Source: Actinacidiphila rubida (GTDB lineage: Bacteria; Actinomycetota; Actinomycetes; Streptomycetales; Streptomycetaceae). From it: a stretch of 47,451 nt of DNA. Position numbers and translations under genes: made by a program. Below, piece after piece: positions 1 to 10,085 of this stretch. The first letter of the stretch is position 1, and the number at the start of each line of letters is the position of its first letter. The DNA lies in NCBI RefSeq assembly GCF_900110255.1, contig NZ_FODD01000050.1, positions 1 through 47,451 of the forward strand. Direction: 5' to 3'. The notes below the pieces were generated by a model. It did not search any database. It saw only the letters and a program-made list of their open reading frames with translations, and was not told the origin of the DNA.

Positions 1-3000
1 CAACTCGCCGTCGGCGGCGCCACCGGCATCGCCACCACCTTCACCATGGACGCCATCAACGGCAACCTCGGCGACGCCCTCACCAACGGCCTCGCCGCGA
101 CCTCCGGCGCCATCGGCGGCCTCTACGGCGGAAGACGAGGCGGCGGCCCCCACGACGAACCCCACCTCACCGACACCGACTTCAAACTCCCCGACCTCCC
201 AGACCTCAACACCCCCGGACCCGACAACGCAGACGGCATCTTCACCACCCCCCTCCCCCTCGACCCCACGCAAACCGGCAACGGCACATGGGCCCGCACC
301 CAATGGCAACAACAGAACCCGCCACCCGCCCACGGGGAGCATCCGGAGGAGTCGCCGAGTGCGGCGGTGCAGCGGGCGTGGGCGCAGGAGCGCACGGATC
401 TGCCGCCGGGGGTGCGGGCGTCGGCGATGGCCGCGGTGGCCGCGAACGAGCGCTCCTTCGGCACGGGGGAGGCTGACAACGCTGTCATCGATCCGGTCGA
501 GGTGCGGCGGCAGCTGGACCGTCAGGCAGACATCGAGCAGGTGGTGTCGTCGGCGGGGGAGCGGTTCGACAGTGTCTTCACGGCGTGGGCCGCGTCGGCT
601 GGAGCGCCAGTCTCGTCGGGTGGGAAGGGCGCGGGGCCGGAGTCCGATCCGCGTGCGCATGTGCTGACGGTGCCGGGTGCGGCGCAGCGGGTGCATGAGT
701 CTGCGTGGCGGGCGGTGGAGCGGGATGTGCGGGCGTCGGCGGTGGCGGGGCGTGCTTTCTCGCAGGGCGAGCTGCAGGTGCACCGTCTGCTGGACCGTGC
801 TGCGGCGGACGATGTGCGGAAGGTGGCGGCGGTCCGCGCGTTCGACCAAGCGGTGCTGCGGGGTGTGCAGGGCGGGCATGTGCTGGGTGCCGACGGGGTG
901 CTGTCACAGGTGGGCGAGCAGCACCTGCGTCGGGAGTTCGTGTCGCAGGTGTTCGCGGACCATCGGGAGGTGTTCGGTGATCCGACGACGAACGGGCGTG
1001 TGCCCTTGGAGTTGTCGGGCCCGGGGGCGTCGGGCGGGGACACGGGAACCGTTGCTGGCGGCGTCACTGGTGCTTCCGGTGGGGTGGGTCCTGTGGTGGG
1101 GCGGTCGTCTGCGGAGTCGGTGCGGAGGGCGGCCACGCCTTCCGAGCAGCCGCACACCGTGAACACGGCGAGCACGGCCAGCACAGTCAACACCGCGGGT
1201 ACGGAGGCCCGTTCGGCGCCTGGTGCGCGCACGACGGGGGCCGACACACCCGTTCCGACGGCAGCGGCGAGCGAGCGCACGGCGACCGGCGGGCGCGAGG
1301 CGAACCCCCCGGCAGTGGGCGTTCGCTCGAGCGTCGATACTCCGGCAGGGCAGCGTGCGGCCACGGAGGGCGTGGGCGGTTCGGATGTCAGCCGGTCGGT
1401 GCAGCAGTCCCGTTCCGAGGCGGACGCGCCAACCCCCCTGCCCCGTAGTGTCGGTGGGCTCGACGCGGGGCGTGGCGGTGACGTCAAAAGCCCCGCAGCG
1501 GAGGCCGTCGCGTCGCCCGAGCGGGTGTGGCAGGACCGGGTCGCTTCCCGCTTGGACGCGCTGCCGGGCAGGGTGGAGGTGGAGTTGGCCAAGGAGGCTG
1601 CAGCGCGCAACGCCATGGACACCGTGCACGAAGCCGCGAAGGGGTCCTGGCGCCAGGCGCTGCCCGACCTGGGCAACCGTTTCACCGAGGCGTTCGGCCT
1701 GGACCGCCACGGGGCCGACAGCCGTACCGAGCAGGCAGCCGCGCTCGCGCTCGCCCGCGACGCCCACGCCCGTATCGACACCTGGGCCGCCGCACCGCAC
1801 GGCCCGAAGGACCCCGGCGGCACCCCGCTGCCCGGCGCCCGCCATGTCGCCGAGGAGGCCACTGCCCCGGCCGCGGCGCGTCACCAGACGGCGTTGGCCG
1901 TCGCGCGCGCGACTGCTCTGGACGACGCGGCTCATGAGGCCCGCACGCAGGCCCGCCGGCAGCCCGGCAGCACTCCCGACAGCGTCGAGCGTGCCGTCGA
2001 GGAGCACACCGACCACGTGGGCCCCTTGTTCGACCGCCTCTTCCGCGGTGCCGGACCCGGTTCGCTCGACCGCGCCACCGCCACCTGGACGACCGAGCGC
2101 GGCGGTCTGACCGCGCGCCTGCACCAGGATGTGGGGGTCGGCGCACCGCACGTCCCCACTGCGACGACCGAGACGCCCGAGACGGTTGGGCACGCCCCCC
2201 TTGTTGGGCGCGAGGTGACAGACGAGGTCGTACGGTCGGTGCGGCACGAGGTCAACAGGGCGCTGCGCACGCTGAAATGGCCAGGCTCCGCCACCGAGGC
2301 GACCGTCCGCGAGCGCCTGGCCGATCTGCCCTTGCACATTGCGCGTCAGCCGGAGCGGGCCATCGGCGAGTGGATCGCGGGCACCCTCGCCCACCACGGC
2401 GACCCGCTGGGCCTGAGCGGCGGCGCCCCCCGCCCCGACAGCTTCTCGCACGAAGAGGGGTCCGAGGCCGGCCCTTCCACCGTGACCGCCCACCTCGACG
2501 AGCCGTCCACATCCCCCCTCGTCCCCGAGCCGCCCGCCGTGCAAGGGAACGACGTGCCGACCGAACTCCCGTCCCCACAGCTGGCGCACTCCTCCTCCAT
2601 GCCCGAACTCCGCGGCGCCGATGGGCTCCGGCACGACACGGAACCCTCGACACTGCCGACGCCCCCTACGCGTCCGGCGCCCGTCCCGGACCGGGCCGCC
2701 GCCCACGGGCCGAACCTCTCGCCTGAGCCGCAGCCACGCTCCGAGGGCGAGGGCACCGTGCAGGACCTTCAGGCCGTACGGGTGGCGAGGATGCTCGTCG
2801 CGCGGCCCACCGGGATGGACGAGGACCTGTACGAGGCCGCCATACGGCAGGTCGCCGAGGTGGTGCGCGATCCCGACATCGGGATCCGGATGTGGGACAA
2901 CGGCGTGCGGGTCGAGGTCGGCCGCGCGGTCACGGCGGCCGACCGCGGCGGCAGGACGGTCCGGCTGGACGAGGCCGACCTCGACGGCAGCGCGGTCGGC

Positions 3001-6000
3001 CGGGACGCCGTACTACGGGAGGTGGCGATGGCCGTGCACGCGCACGGGCTGACGGACGGCGAGCGGGCCGCGGTCGCCACCGCCCACGTGCGGGCCCAAC
3101 TCGCTGACCAGTACGGCCTGGAGGCACCAACCACCGACGAATACTTCGGAGACCTCACCGTCCGCCACCTCGACGGCTCGCCCCTGCTCCCGCCCCCCGA
3201 ACTCACCGATCTGCTCAACCGGTTGTACGACGACCGCTCCGACACTCCATTCGAACGGGAGGAGTTGACGACCTCGCCTCCGCCCCTTCCGGACACACGC
3301 ACCCACCGCGAGCGCTACCCGGAGATCTTCCGCAGCGACGACGACATCCTCTTCCGCGCCGCCGCGGACCAGCGTGCCGACCGCGACCGCTTGGCCGACC
3401 TGTTCGGCTCCGAAGAGGACTTCCTCGCCCCTCGCCCCCCTGACCGCTCCCGTCTGACTGCCGGACTTCCGCCAGAGCCGGCACCCGTACAAGGCCACGC
3501 CCCCTCGTCCGGCCGCCCCGCTCCTGTGCGGCGGCCCGTCGAGGACGTGGTGGACGTGGTGGAGGACACCGGCGAAGGGGCCCCGCCTGTCCGGGAGCCG
3601 GTCAGGGACACGGTTCGGGATGTAGTTCAGGACATCGGCCGGGATACGGAGAGGGACACCGCGAGCGACGCGGTCCACCACACCGCCCGGGGCGCAGCCA
3701 AGGTTCCGGCGGCCGAAGAGCAGGTGACCGAGGAGCAGAGGCTCAAGGAGAAGGAGCCCGAGGCCGAAGTCGGCAAGGCGCCCAAGGAGAAGGACACCGA
3801 GGCGTCGGTCACCCGCAAGGCCCTGGCGACCCCGAAGGAGCCCGAGGGCGCCACCAAGGAGAAGGCCCCCGAACCGCCCAAGAAGGCACCCTCCGTGCAC
3901 GAGGAGCCCCCCTCGCACGAGCGCCCGAGGATGCGCGCGGGCAAGGAGCCCACGCGCGGCGAGCGGGACTTGGAGCGCCGTGATGAACGGCCGCGCCGCG
4001 AGCCGAGCCCGGTCGGCCGGGGCCGGGACAACCCGGCGTGGGCCGAGCAGTGGCGGCGCCCCATCGGCGTGCCCCGGGCCGGGCTGCCGCACATCCCGGC
4101 TGTGGTGGAGCGGCTGCGGGACTGGGCCCAGGAGCTGGGCTACATCGTGCCCGAGGGGATGTGGAACCGCCTGCCGCAGCGGCTGCTGTCGAACTACCCC
4201 TTCATGGTCGTGGGCCGCGGGGACCGCCCGGAGGGCCTGCTGGTGTCGCTCGGCCCGGTCGAGGCGTTGATCGGCCTCGACCCCAGCGACCCCCGGCCGT
4301 ACGAGGGCTCAGGCCCAGTGAACGGCCGTCGGCTGCCGACCATCGCCGAGGAGGACGAGGGCGAGGACGGCGGGCCGGCCACCAGGGGCGACGGCACCCT
4401 GGTGAGAAAGGCGAAGGCGGACACCCGCAAGCCCTACCACGCGACCGCCACCGTCAACTCCTCCTTCGCCACCGGCGGCCACACCCAGACCGAGTCCGGC
4501 GGCACCTCGGGCACCCGCGTCGGCGTCTCCACGGGCTACGGCATCGGCCTGCCCGGCGTGGCCCACCTGCTCAACCTCGGCGTGGGCGTTTCCGGCACCG
4601 CGAACGCCTCCAGCCGCTCGCGCACCCACCTCGCGGACTCCGAGCGCGGCCACGTGGAGGACAATCGCGACGGGCGCGGCCCGCAGCTGCTCTCCTACCG
4701 AGCGAACTGGCAGCTGCGGCTGCGCCCGGTGGACCGGGGCGCCGCGTGGCCAGCCGCTCGCCGGGTGCACGAGCCCGACAGCGAGTCGCTGCTGCTGTGG
4801 GTGGCCCGGCCGTACCTGGACCGGCCCGGAGAGCAGATCGTGGCGACTGGCCCGGACGTGCGGACCGACCGTATCCCCGGCACGTACTTCGCCTCGGGCC
4901 TGACCGGGCTGCCTGCGCTCTTCGACGGCATCGGCCGGGTGATGGCCGAGGGCGGGCTGCCGCTGTCGGCCGACCCGCGCACCCGCAGCGAGCTGGTGCA
5001 TCGGCTGTGGAACCTGCAGACCTTCCTGGACGAGGCGGTCAACTCCCCGCAGGGCTACACTTTCCGGCTGCATGACCGCTACGGGCGCACCGTGGCGACG
5101 ATCCGCGTGCACAGCCAGCGGCTGCTGCCCGGCGAGGAGCAGGTGGTCGGCGTCAGCAGCAGCACCGCGCACCTGGAGAACGTCCGCACCTCCATCGACG
5201 GCATCGGCGGCGGCCACACCCTCGCGCAGAGCTCCACCCTGACACCGCTCACCGCCGAACTCGACATGCTGCCCAGCCCCGTCAGCCACCCCGACGCCGG
5301 GCTCGGGGTGAACCTCAACCTGTCGACCACCTGGAGCAGCTCGGAGGCGGTGGGCTCGATGCGCACCGGCCTGTGGGTGATGGTGCCCCGCTTCAGCGGC
5401 CCGACCTCCGCCTACGTGGGCAGCTTCCGGCACTACGCCGAGGTGACCCTGCGCAGCGATGGCGCGGACCAGGTGCACTTCACCGACCCGGTGCCGGGAG
5501 ACGCGCTGATCCGCGTGCCGCGCCACCTGGCGTTCCAGCACGGCTTCCCCGTGGACCGCGACGCGCTGCACGACGACTCCGCCGTCGTCGGTGACACCGT
5601 GGCCTACGACGCGGACGCGATCAAGGACGCGCCCTCGGCCGAGCAGCGCCAGGCTCGCCCGCTGCCCGCCCACCTGACCGACCCCGCCCGCTACACCGGT
5701 ATCGGCATGGGCCTGGTGGAGGTGCACGAGGAGACCGCCGACCGGCTGTACAACGCCATCTCCGGGGTGCTCGACCAGCACGGCTTCCTGCTGCCGCGCC
5801 AGGACAACCCGGTCGGCGGCCGCTCCTGGTGGCAGCTCGGCTCCGGTCTGGACAGCCGGGTCGACAACGAGGACATCCTGCGCAAGTTCCTGGTCGACGG
5901 CCTGCCGTCGCACCACGACCGGATGCACCAGGCCGACGGGATGGTCCTGGAGCTGCACCGCCGGCGCGGCTTCGCCGGGGTGGAGTTCGACGTGGACACC

Positions 6001-9000
6001 GCCCGCATCACCATCACCGCCACCCGCACCAAGCCCGTGGAGTTCCTGGACTCCGCCTCCGACCACCACCTGGTCAACCTCGCCATGGGCATGGACAGCG
6101 CCTCGGCGACCGCCGCCGGCGGGCACAGCGTCTCCGCGGCGCTGCGGGTCAAGGGCTCCTTGCGGCAGCTGCTGGGCGGCGCCGAGGGCTTCGGCGTCAA
6201 CTTCGGCCGCTCCGCCTCCGACTCGGTCTTCTACCTCAACAACCGCCCCGAACTGCTGGAGTACGGCGAAGGCGACTTCCTGCGGGTGCGCATCACCAGC
6301 ACCTACACCGCCACGATCACCTTCCGGCACAGCGGCTGGGCCGGAAGCGTCAACCCCGGGCGTAGGGACCCCGTACCGGTGTACGTGACCGACCAGCCGG
6401 CGATCGCGCGGGTGCTCCCGCTCGGCGACGGCAGGGAGGGCTACGCGGTCGGCCCCAAGGACCACACGCCCGCCCGCGTGCTGGACCAGGCGGTCATCTA
6501 CCACCTGGACACCAGCGGCTTCCGCCGGGTGCTGTCGGACTCGATGGGTGCCGACCTCGACGGGCCGTCCGGCCCGGCCGCCCGTTTCGCCGACTCCATG
6601 ACGGCATCCTTGCGCGCACACCTGAAGGAGGCCGCCTTCGGCGCGCTGACCACCGACCTGATCTTCGACAACGGCCTGTTCCGCGACACCCACGTCGCGG
6701 TGGACGTGAAGGCCTCCCTCGACCGCTCGGACTTCATCGGCGCCACCAACAAGGCGTTCGTGCACGGCATCATCAAGCTGTGGCTGGCGCAGTCCACCAT
6801 CAGCACCTCGACCTCGCGCGGGGTGACCTGGATCCAGGCCGACATCACCGCTGGCGGGCCCAACGCGGCCGGCACCGTGAACACCTCGGGCGGCGCCGAC
6901 GCAAGCCGGCACTTCCAGTTCAACTCCTCGCAGAGCCACGGCGTCGCCGGCGCCAAGGAGCTGATCGCGCTCAGTTTCTCGCACGTCTACCTCTACCGCT
7001 CGCACGCCGCCTTCGACATCAACACCATGCGCGAGGCCCACGGCAAGCTCGCCCCAGCCTCCTACCGGCCCGACAGCCGCCAGGTGCGCGGCCGCGAGGT
7101 GATGTACCTGGTGCCCGAGCCCGAGGCGCTCGGCCACTACGCCGACGGCGACCTGCCGGTCTCTCACGAGCAGCTCACCGATGCCATGGACCGCTGGACC
7201 GCCGGCGACCTGAAGCTGCACCCCAACACCGCGGCCGGCGTGCTCGCCCGCTGGCAGCAGACCCCCGCCGGCCGTGCCGCGACCGCCCCGCACGCCGCCG
7301 CGCTCCACCAGCGCCACCACGACGGGGCCGACGTCGTCTGGGACGCCAAGGCCCGCGCCGACTTCACCGCCGCCTTCCCGCACCTGCCGCTGGACGCGCG
7401 GGCCAACCCGCTGGCGTCCCTGCGGCTGCCGGAGTACCTGACCCGCCAAGACGTCGGCGGCAGCCTGCTCGGCCACAGCAACGTGCTGAGCATCGACCAC
7501 AAGGACGGCCTGTCCACGGCCGACCTCTTCCACCAGGCCGTGGACGACGCCGCGCCCGGCCTGCTCACCCACAGCCCCCACCTGTGGACCGCGGGAGGCC
7601 GGCACATCGGCCGCCTGCAGGGCTCGCTGGACACCGTCGTCGGCCTCTTCGGCCGGGGCCGCGACGACGCCGCCTACGAGGACCTGCTGTCCGCAAACGG
7701 CGCCGAGTTCTACCTCACCAACCAGGTCGGCTGGTTCCTCGCCGACGTCGTCAAGGTGACGATCCGGGCCCGGCTGCTGCCCGGCGCCACCGTCGTCGGC
7801 CGGCGCGCCGACGCCGGCCTGGAGAACTACAGTCACCACTACACCAACACGTCGGTGGGCGCCTCGCGCGACGACACCCAGTCCGCCACCGCCGGCAAGA
7901 TTGGCGCCGCGCGCCCCGACGGCGGCGGCGGGACCGCCCTCGCCGCCGCCAGCGGCGTCCACCGCGGCACCACCCACAGCGAGGCCGGCGTCCAGGAGCA
8001 GACCGTCTACAGCTGGAACGGGCTCGCCGAACTGCACGTCCCGCACTACTTCACCGTCACCGCGGTCCGCGTCGACATGGCCCACCGCCCGCTCAACGAA
8101 CTGGCCATCGGCGCCTTCCGGGCCGCACGCGGCTTGGGCGAGCCCGGCATCGCCGGGGCCCGCGGCATCACCCGGCTGCAGATCCCCGGCGCCCTCGTCG
8201 ACGCCACCCACCACCCCCAGCCGGACCCGCTGGCCGCCCTCGCCGACCTGCCGCCGGCCACCGCCGGCTCCTCCCACCACCCCGCCCCGAGCTTCGACCG
8301 CGACCTGCGACGGCTGCCCAAGCTGCCCGGCGACGCCTACGTCGCCGGCGTGGTCGTGGACGACGCCCTTCCCGCCGCCCGCCGCATGCTGCAGCAGGCG
8401 TTCGGCAACGCCGCCGACGCCGAGCGCTACCGCGGCAGCCCCTCCCTGCCGGTGCTGCTCTCGCGCACCCACCTGGCCAACGTGCTCGGCCGGATGGGCC
8501 CGCAGGACCGGGCGCTGCTCGCCGAGCACCTCTTCGTCCCCGGCCGCTCCTCCTACGGCCTGCGGCTGCACCTGCAGAGCAGCGCCTACGACCTCCAAGT
8601 GCTCTCCGACATCGACGGCACCGGCACCGGCCGCTACAACAAGCACCAGAGCGGCACCAACGTCTCGGCGAGCACCGACCACTGGCGGCCCACCCTGTCC
8701 GCGAACGGCAACGCCGGCAGCCCCTTCGCACGGCACCCCGCCGACTCCGGCTCGGGCTCCAGCAGCGCCAACCACCTCACCTCTCTGAACCACGCCGCCG
8801 CCGGCACCAACAACTACCGACGCGAGCAGCACGTCAAGCAGCAGGGCGACACCCAGCTGGTCCGCATCCGGGTCCAACTGCGCCTGCACGCCCAAGGCTT
8901 ACACCGGCACATCTTCGCCAAGCCCAGGCCGGACGGGGAGTTCACCAGCGAGCCGGTCAACGGCGAGATGTACGTGGAGATGTCGCGCGACGAGGTCGCC

Positions 9001-9981
9001 CAGGTCCGCGCCCAGCTCACCGAGATCCGCCGCAGCACCGCCGGGCAGTACGCGCACTGGCACAGTGCGGCGACCGCCCGCCCGATCGACCTCGCCCCGC
9101 TGCTGCTGGGCGCCGCGAACGCACCCGGCGCCGACGCTGGCCGGGCCGACCTGGCTGTCAGCCGCCTGGTGCGCGAGGACGCCGGCGCGTCGGCCCCGGA
9201 CGCGCCGCGCGGCCTCGCGCTCACCGTGGACGGCGATCACCTCGCGCTCGAAGGGCACCGCGCGATCCTGTCGTGGGCGGTCAACACCCTCTCCGACGAC
9301 CACGCCGCCATCCGCACCGCCGACGCGTCCGCGCCGCCCCCCGAGGAGATCAGCTCCTTCACCACGCAGCTGCACGCGCTGCCCGCCGCCGCCTCCGACC
9401 CGGCCCGGGCCGCCGCCTGGCGCAGGGCCACCCGCGACATCGTGGCCACCGTGCAGAAGTACCACGTCCAGCGGCCCGATAACCCCCTGCGCGACGGAGC
9501 CCCTCTGCCGCCCCGGGCGACCTTCGCCGCCGTGGACCCCCGCGCCCTGGCCCGCGACATCGCCCACCACCTGGACGCCTACGTCCGCTACGTGCCCCAC
9601 GGCAACCCGGACGAGCCCCAGTGGATCGCCCCGGACGGGGAGATCCACACCGTGCGGCCCGCCCCGCCGGCGATGCCGCCCACCATGGCGTACGCCTTCA
9701 CCCCGGCGCCGCTGCGGATGGGGCCGCTGCGCTCGGCCGCCACGGCCGCCCGCGAGACCCGCCTGGCGCTGGGCGGCGCCCCGCCGGTCGCCTCCGACCT
9801 CGTCACCGGCAAGCCGTCCGACTGGTACGCCGGGAAGCTCGCGCACACCCCACGGGCCGGCCAGGAGGTCAACCGGCCCTCCGGCAGTGGCGCCGTCCGC
9901 AAGGAGACCCCGGCCGTGGCACCCGTCCCGAACCCGGTCCAGGCACCCGCGCCCATGCAGGAGCCCGCGCCCGCCGAGTGA
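1..9981 (+). CDS. Giant T7SS-associated protein, 5' end missing
   Basis: The reading frame is open at base 1, so the true start lies outside the window; the first visible Met is at 46 and 3,311 residues follow it. I do not recognise a named family. Numbering from that Met: residues about 1-850 are Ala/Arg/Glu-rich, largely helical, with Pro/Thr-rich linkers. About 905-1025 looks like a folded alpha/beta domain. About 1180-1330 is highly charged (Lys/Glu/Arg). The C-terminal two thirds carries six spaced segments (near 1466, 1701, 2006, 2244, 2593, 2862), each a Ser/Thr/Gly-rich stretch followed by an alternating hydrophobic strand, like amphipathic beta-hairpins. The tail is Pro/Ala-rich. The start-proximal sequence resembles the part after the helical domain of ESX-type large proteins, so I infer a secreted or surface T7SS substrate. 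The reality of the gene is sure; its function is not. Confidence 0.8.
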   Translation, partial: QLAVGGATGIATTFTMDAINGNLGDALTNGLAATSGAIGGLYGGRRGGGPHDEPHLTDTDFKLPDLPDLNTPGPDNADGIFTTPLPLDPTQTGNGTWARTQWQQQNPPPAHGEHPEESPSAAVQRAWAQERTDLPPGVRASAMAAVAANERSFGTGEADNAVIDPVEVRRQLDRQADIEQVVSSAGERFDSVFTAWAASAGAPVSSGGKGAGPESDPRAHVLTVPGAAQRVHESAWRAVERDVRASAVAGRAFSQGELQVHRLLDRAAADDVRKVAAVRAFDQAVLRGVQGGHVLGADGVLSQVGEQHLRREFVSQVFADHREVFGDPTTNGRVPLELSGPGASGGDTGTVAGGVTGASGGVGPVVGRSSAESVRRAATPSEQPHTVNTASTASTVNTAGTEARSAPGARTTGADTPVPTAAASERTATGGREANPPAVGVRSSVDTPAGQRAATEGVGGSDVSRSVQQSRSEADAPTPLPRSVGGLDAGRGGDVKSPAAEAVASPERVWQDRVASRLDALPGRVEVELAKEAAARNAMDTVHEAAKGSWRQALPDLGNRFTEAFGLDRHGADSRTEQAAALALARDAHARIDTWAAAPHGPKDPGGTPLPGARHVAEEATAPAAARHQTALAVARATALDDAAHEARTQARRQPGSTPDSVERAVEEHTDHVGPLFDRLFRGAGPGSLDRATATWTTERGGLTARLHQDVGVGAPHVPTATTETPETVGHAPLVGREVTDEVVRSVRHEVNRALRTLKWPGSATEATVRERLADLPLHIARQPERAIGEWIAGTLAHHGDPLGLSGGAPRPDSFSHEEGSEAGPSTVTAHLDEPSTSPLVPEPPAVQGNDVPTELPSPQLAHSSSMPELRGADGLRHDTEPSTLPTPPTRPAPVPDRAAAHGPNLSPEPQPRSEGEGTVQDLQAVRVARMLVARPTGMDEDLYEAAIRQVAEVVRDPDIGIRMWDNGVRVEVGRAVTAADRGGRTVRLDEADLDGSAVGRDAVLREVAMAVHAHGLTDGERAAVATAHVRAQLADQYGLEAPTTDEYFGDLTVRHLDGSPLLPPPELTDLLNRLYDDRSDTPFEREELTTSPPPLPDTRTHRERYPEIFRSDDDILFRAAADQRADRDRLADLFGSEEDFLAPRPPDRSRLTAGLPPEPAPVQGHAPSSGRPAPVRRPVEDVVDVVEDTGEGAPPVREPVRDTVRDVVQDIGRDTERDTASDAVHHTARGAAKVPAAEEQVTEEQRLKEKEPEAEVGKAPKEKDTEASVTRKALATPKEPEGATKEKAPEPPKKAPSVHEEPPSHERPRMRAGKEPTRGERDLERRDERPRREPSPVGRGRDNPAWAEQWRRPIGVPRAGLPHIPAVVERLRDWAQELGYIVPEGMWNRLPQRLLSNYPFMVVGRGDRPEGLLVSLGPVEALIGLDPSDPRPYEGSGPVNGRRLPTIAEEDEGEDGGPATRGDGTLVRKAKADTRKPYHATATVNSSFATGGHTQTESGGTSGTRVGVSTGYGIGLPGVAHLLNLGVGVSGTANASSRSRTHLADSERGHVEDNRDGRGPQLLSYRANWQLRLRPVDRGAAWPAARRVHEPDSESLLLWVARPYLDRPGEQIVATGPDVRTDRIPGTYFASGLTGLPALFDGIGRVMAEGGLPLSADPRTRSELVHRLWNLQTFLDEAVNSPQGYTFRLHDRYGRTVATIRVHSQRLLPGEEQVVGVSSSTAHLENVRTSIDGIGGGHTLAQSSTLTPLTAELDMLPSPVSHPDAGLGVNLNLSTTWSSSEAVGSMRTGLWVMVPRFSGPTSAYVGSFRHYAEVTLRSDGADQVHFTDPVPGDALIRVPRHLAFQHGFPVDRDALHDDSAVVGDTVAYDADAIKDAPSAEQRQARPLPAHLTDPARYTGIGMGLVEVHEETADRLYNAISGVLDQHGFLLPRQDNPVGGRSWWQLGSGLDSRVDNEDILRKFLVDGLPSHHDRMHQADGMVLELHRRRGFAGVEFDVDTARITITATRTKPVEFLDSASDHHLVNLAMGMDSASATAAGGHSVSAALRVKGSLRQLLGGAEGFGVNFGRSASDSVFYLNNRPELLEYGEGDFLRVRITSTYTATITFRHSGWAGSVNPGRRDPVPVYVTDQPAIARVLPLGDGREGYAVGPKDHTPARVLDQAVIYHLDTSGFRRVLSDSMGADLDGPSGPAARFADSMTASLRAHLKEAAFGALTTDLIFDNGLFRDTHVAVDVKASLDRSDFIGATNKAFVHGIIKLWLAQSTISTSTSRGVTWIQADITAGGPNAAGTVNTSGGADASRHFQFNSSQSHGVAGAKELIALSFSHVYLYRSHAAFDINTMREAHGKLAPASYRPDSRQVRGREVMYLVPEPEALGHYADGDLPVSHEQLTDAMDRWTAGDLKLHPNTAAGVLARWQQTPAGRAATAPHAAALHQRHHDGADVVWDAKARADFTAAFPHLPLDARANPLASLRLPEYLTRQDVGGSLLGHSNVLSIDHKDGLSTADLFHQAVDDAAPGLLTHSPHLWTAGGRHIGRLQGSLDTVVGLFGRGRDDAAYEDLLSANGAEFYLTNQVGWFLADVVKVTIRARLLPGATVVGRRADAGLENYSHHYTNTSVGASRDDTQSATAGKIGAARPDGGGGTALAAASGVHRGTTHSEAGVQEQTVYSWNGLAELHVPHYFTVTAVRVDMAHRPLNELAIGAFRAARGLGEPGIAGARGITRLQIPGALVDATHHPQPDPLAALADLPPATAGSSHHPAPSFDRDLRRLPKLPGDAYVAGVVVDDALPAARRMLQQAFGNAADAERYRGSPSLPVLLSRTHLANVLGRMGPQDRALLAEHLFVPGRSSYGLRLHLQSSAYDLQVLSDIDGTGTGRYNKHQSGTNVSASTDHWRPTLSANGNAGSPFARHPADSGSGSSSANHLTSLNHAAAGTNNYRREQHVKQQGDTQLVRIRVQLRLHAQGLHRHIFAKPRPDGEFTSEPVNGEMYVEMSRDEVAQVRAQLTEIRRSTAGQYAHWHSAATARPIDLAPLLLGAANAPGADAGRADLAVSRLVREDAGASAPDAPRGLALTVDGDHLALEGHRAILSWAVNTLSDDHAAIRTADASAPPPEEISSFTTQLHALPAAASDPARAAAWRRATRDIVATVQKYHVQRPDNPLRDGAPLPPRATFAAVDPRALARDIAHHLDAYVRYVPHGNPDEPQWIAPDGEIHTVRPAPPAMPPTMAYAFTPAPLRMGPLRSAATAARETRLALGGAPPVASDLVTGKPSDWYAGKLAHTPRAGQEVNRPSGSGAVRKETPAVAPVPNPVQAPAPMQEPAPAE

Positions 9982-10017
9982 CCGCTGCGGGCGGGCCGCC
10001 CCCGGACCCGAAATGGA

Positions 10018-10058
10018 CCCGGCCCGTACCGCAGGTGCAGCTTGCGGTACGGGCCGGG
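10018..10058. terminator. Perfect 16-bp hairpin between convergent genes
   Basis: The arms at 10018-10033 and 10043-10058 are exact reverse complements around a 9-nt loop. It lies between the stop of the giant gene and the stop of the minus-strand permease, so it can end transcription from both sides. There is no T-run, as is usual in streptomycetes. Confidence 0.8.
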
Positions 10059-10085
10059 CCTCAAGGGAGGCACACGTTCTTCGAT

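Noticed and set aside
4309..8895. A 1,528-codon open frame on the minus strand inside the giant gene
   Set aside because: Its translation is Val/Gly/Gln-rich shadow sequence without domains. It mirrors the third-position GC bias of the real plus-strand gene.
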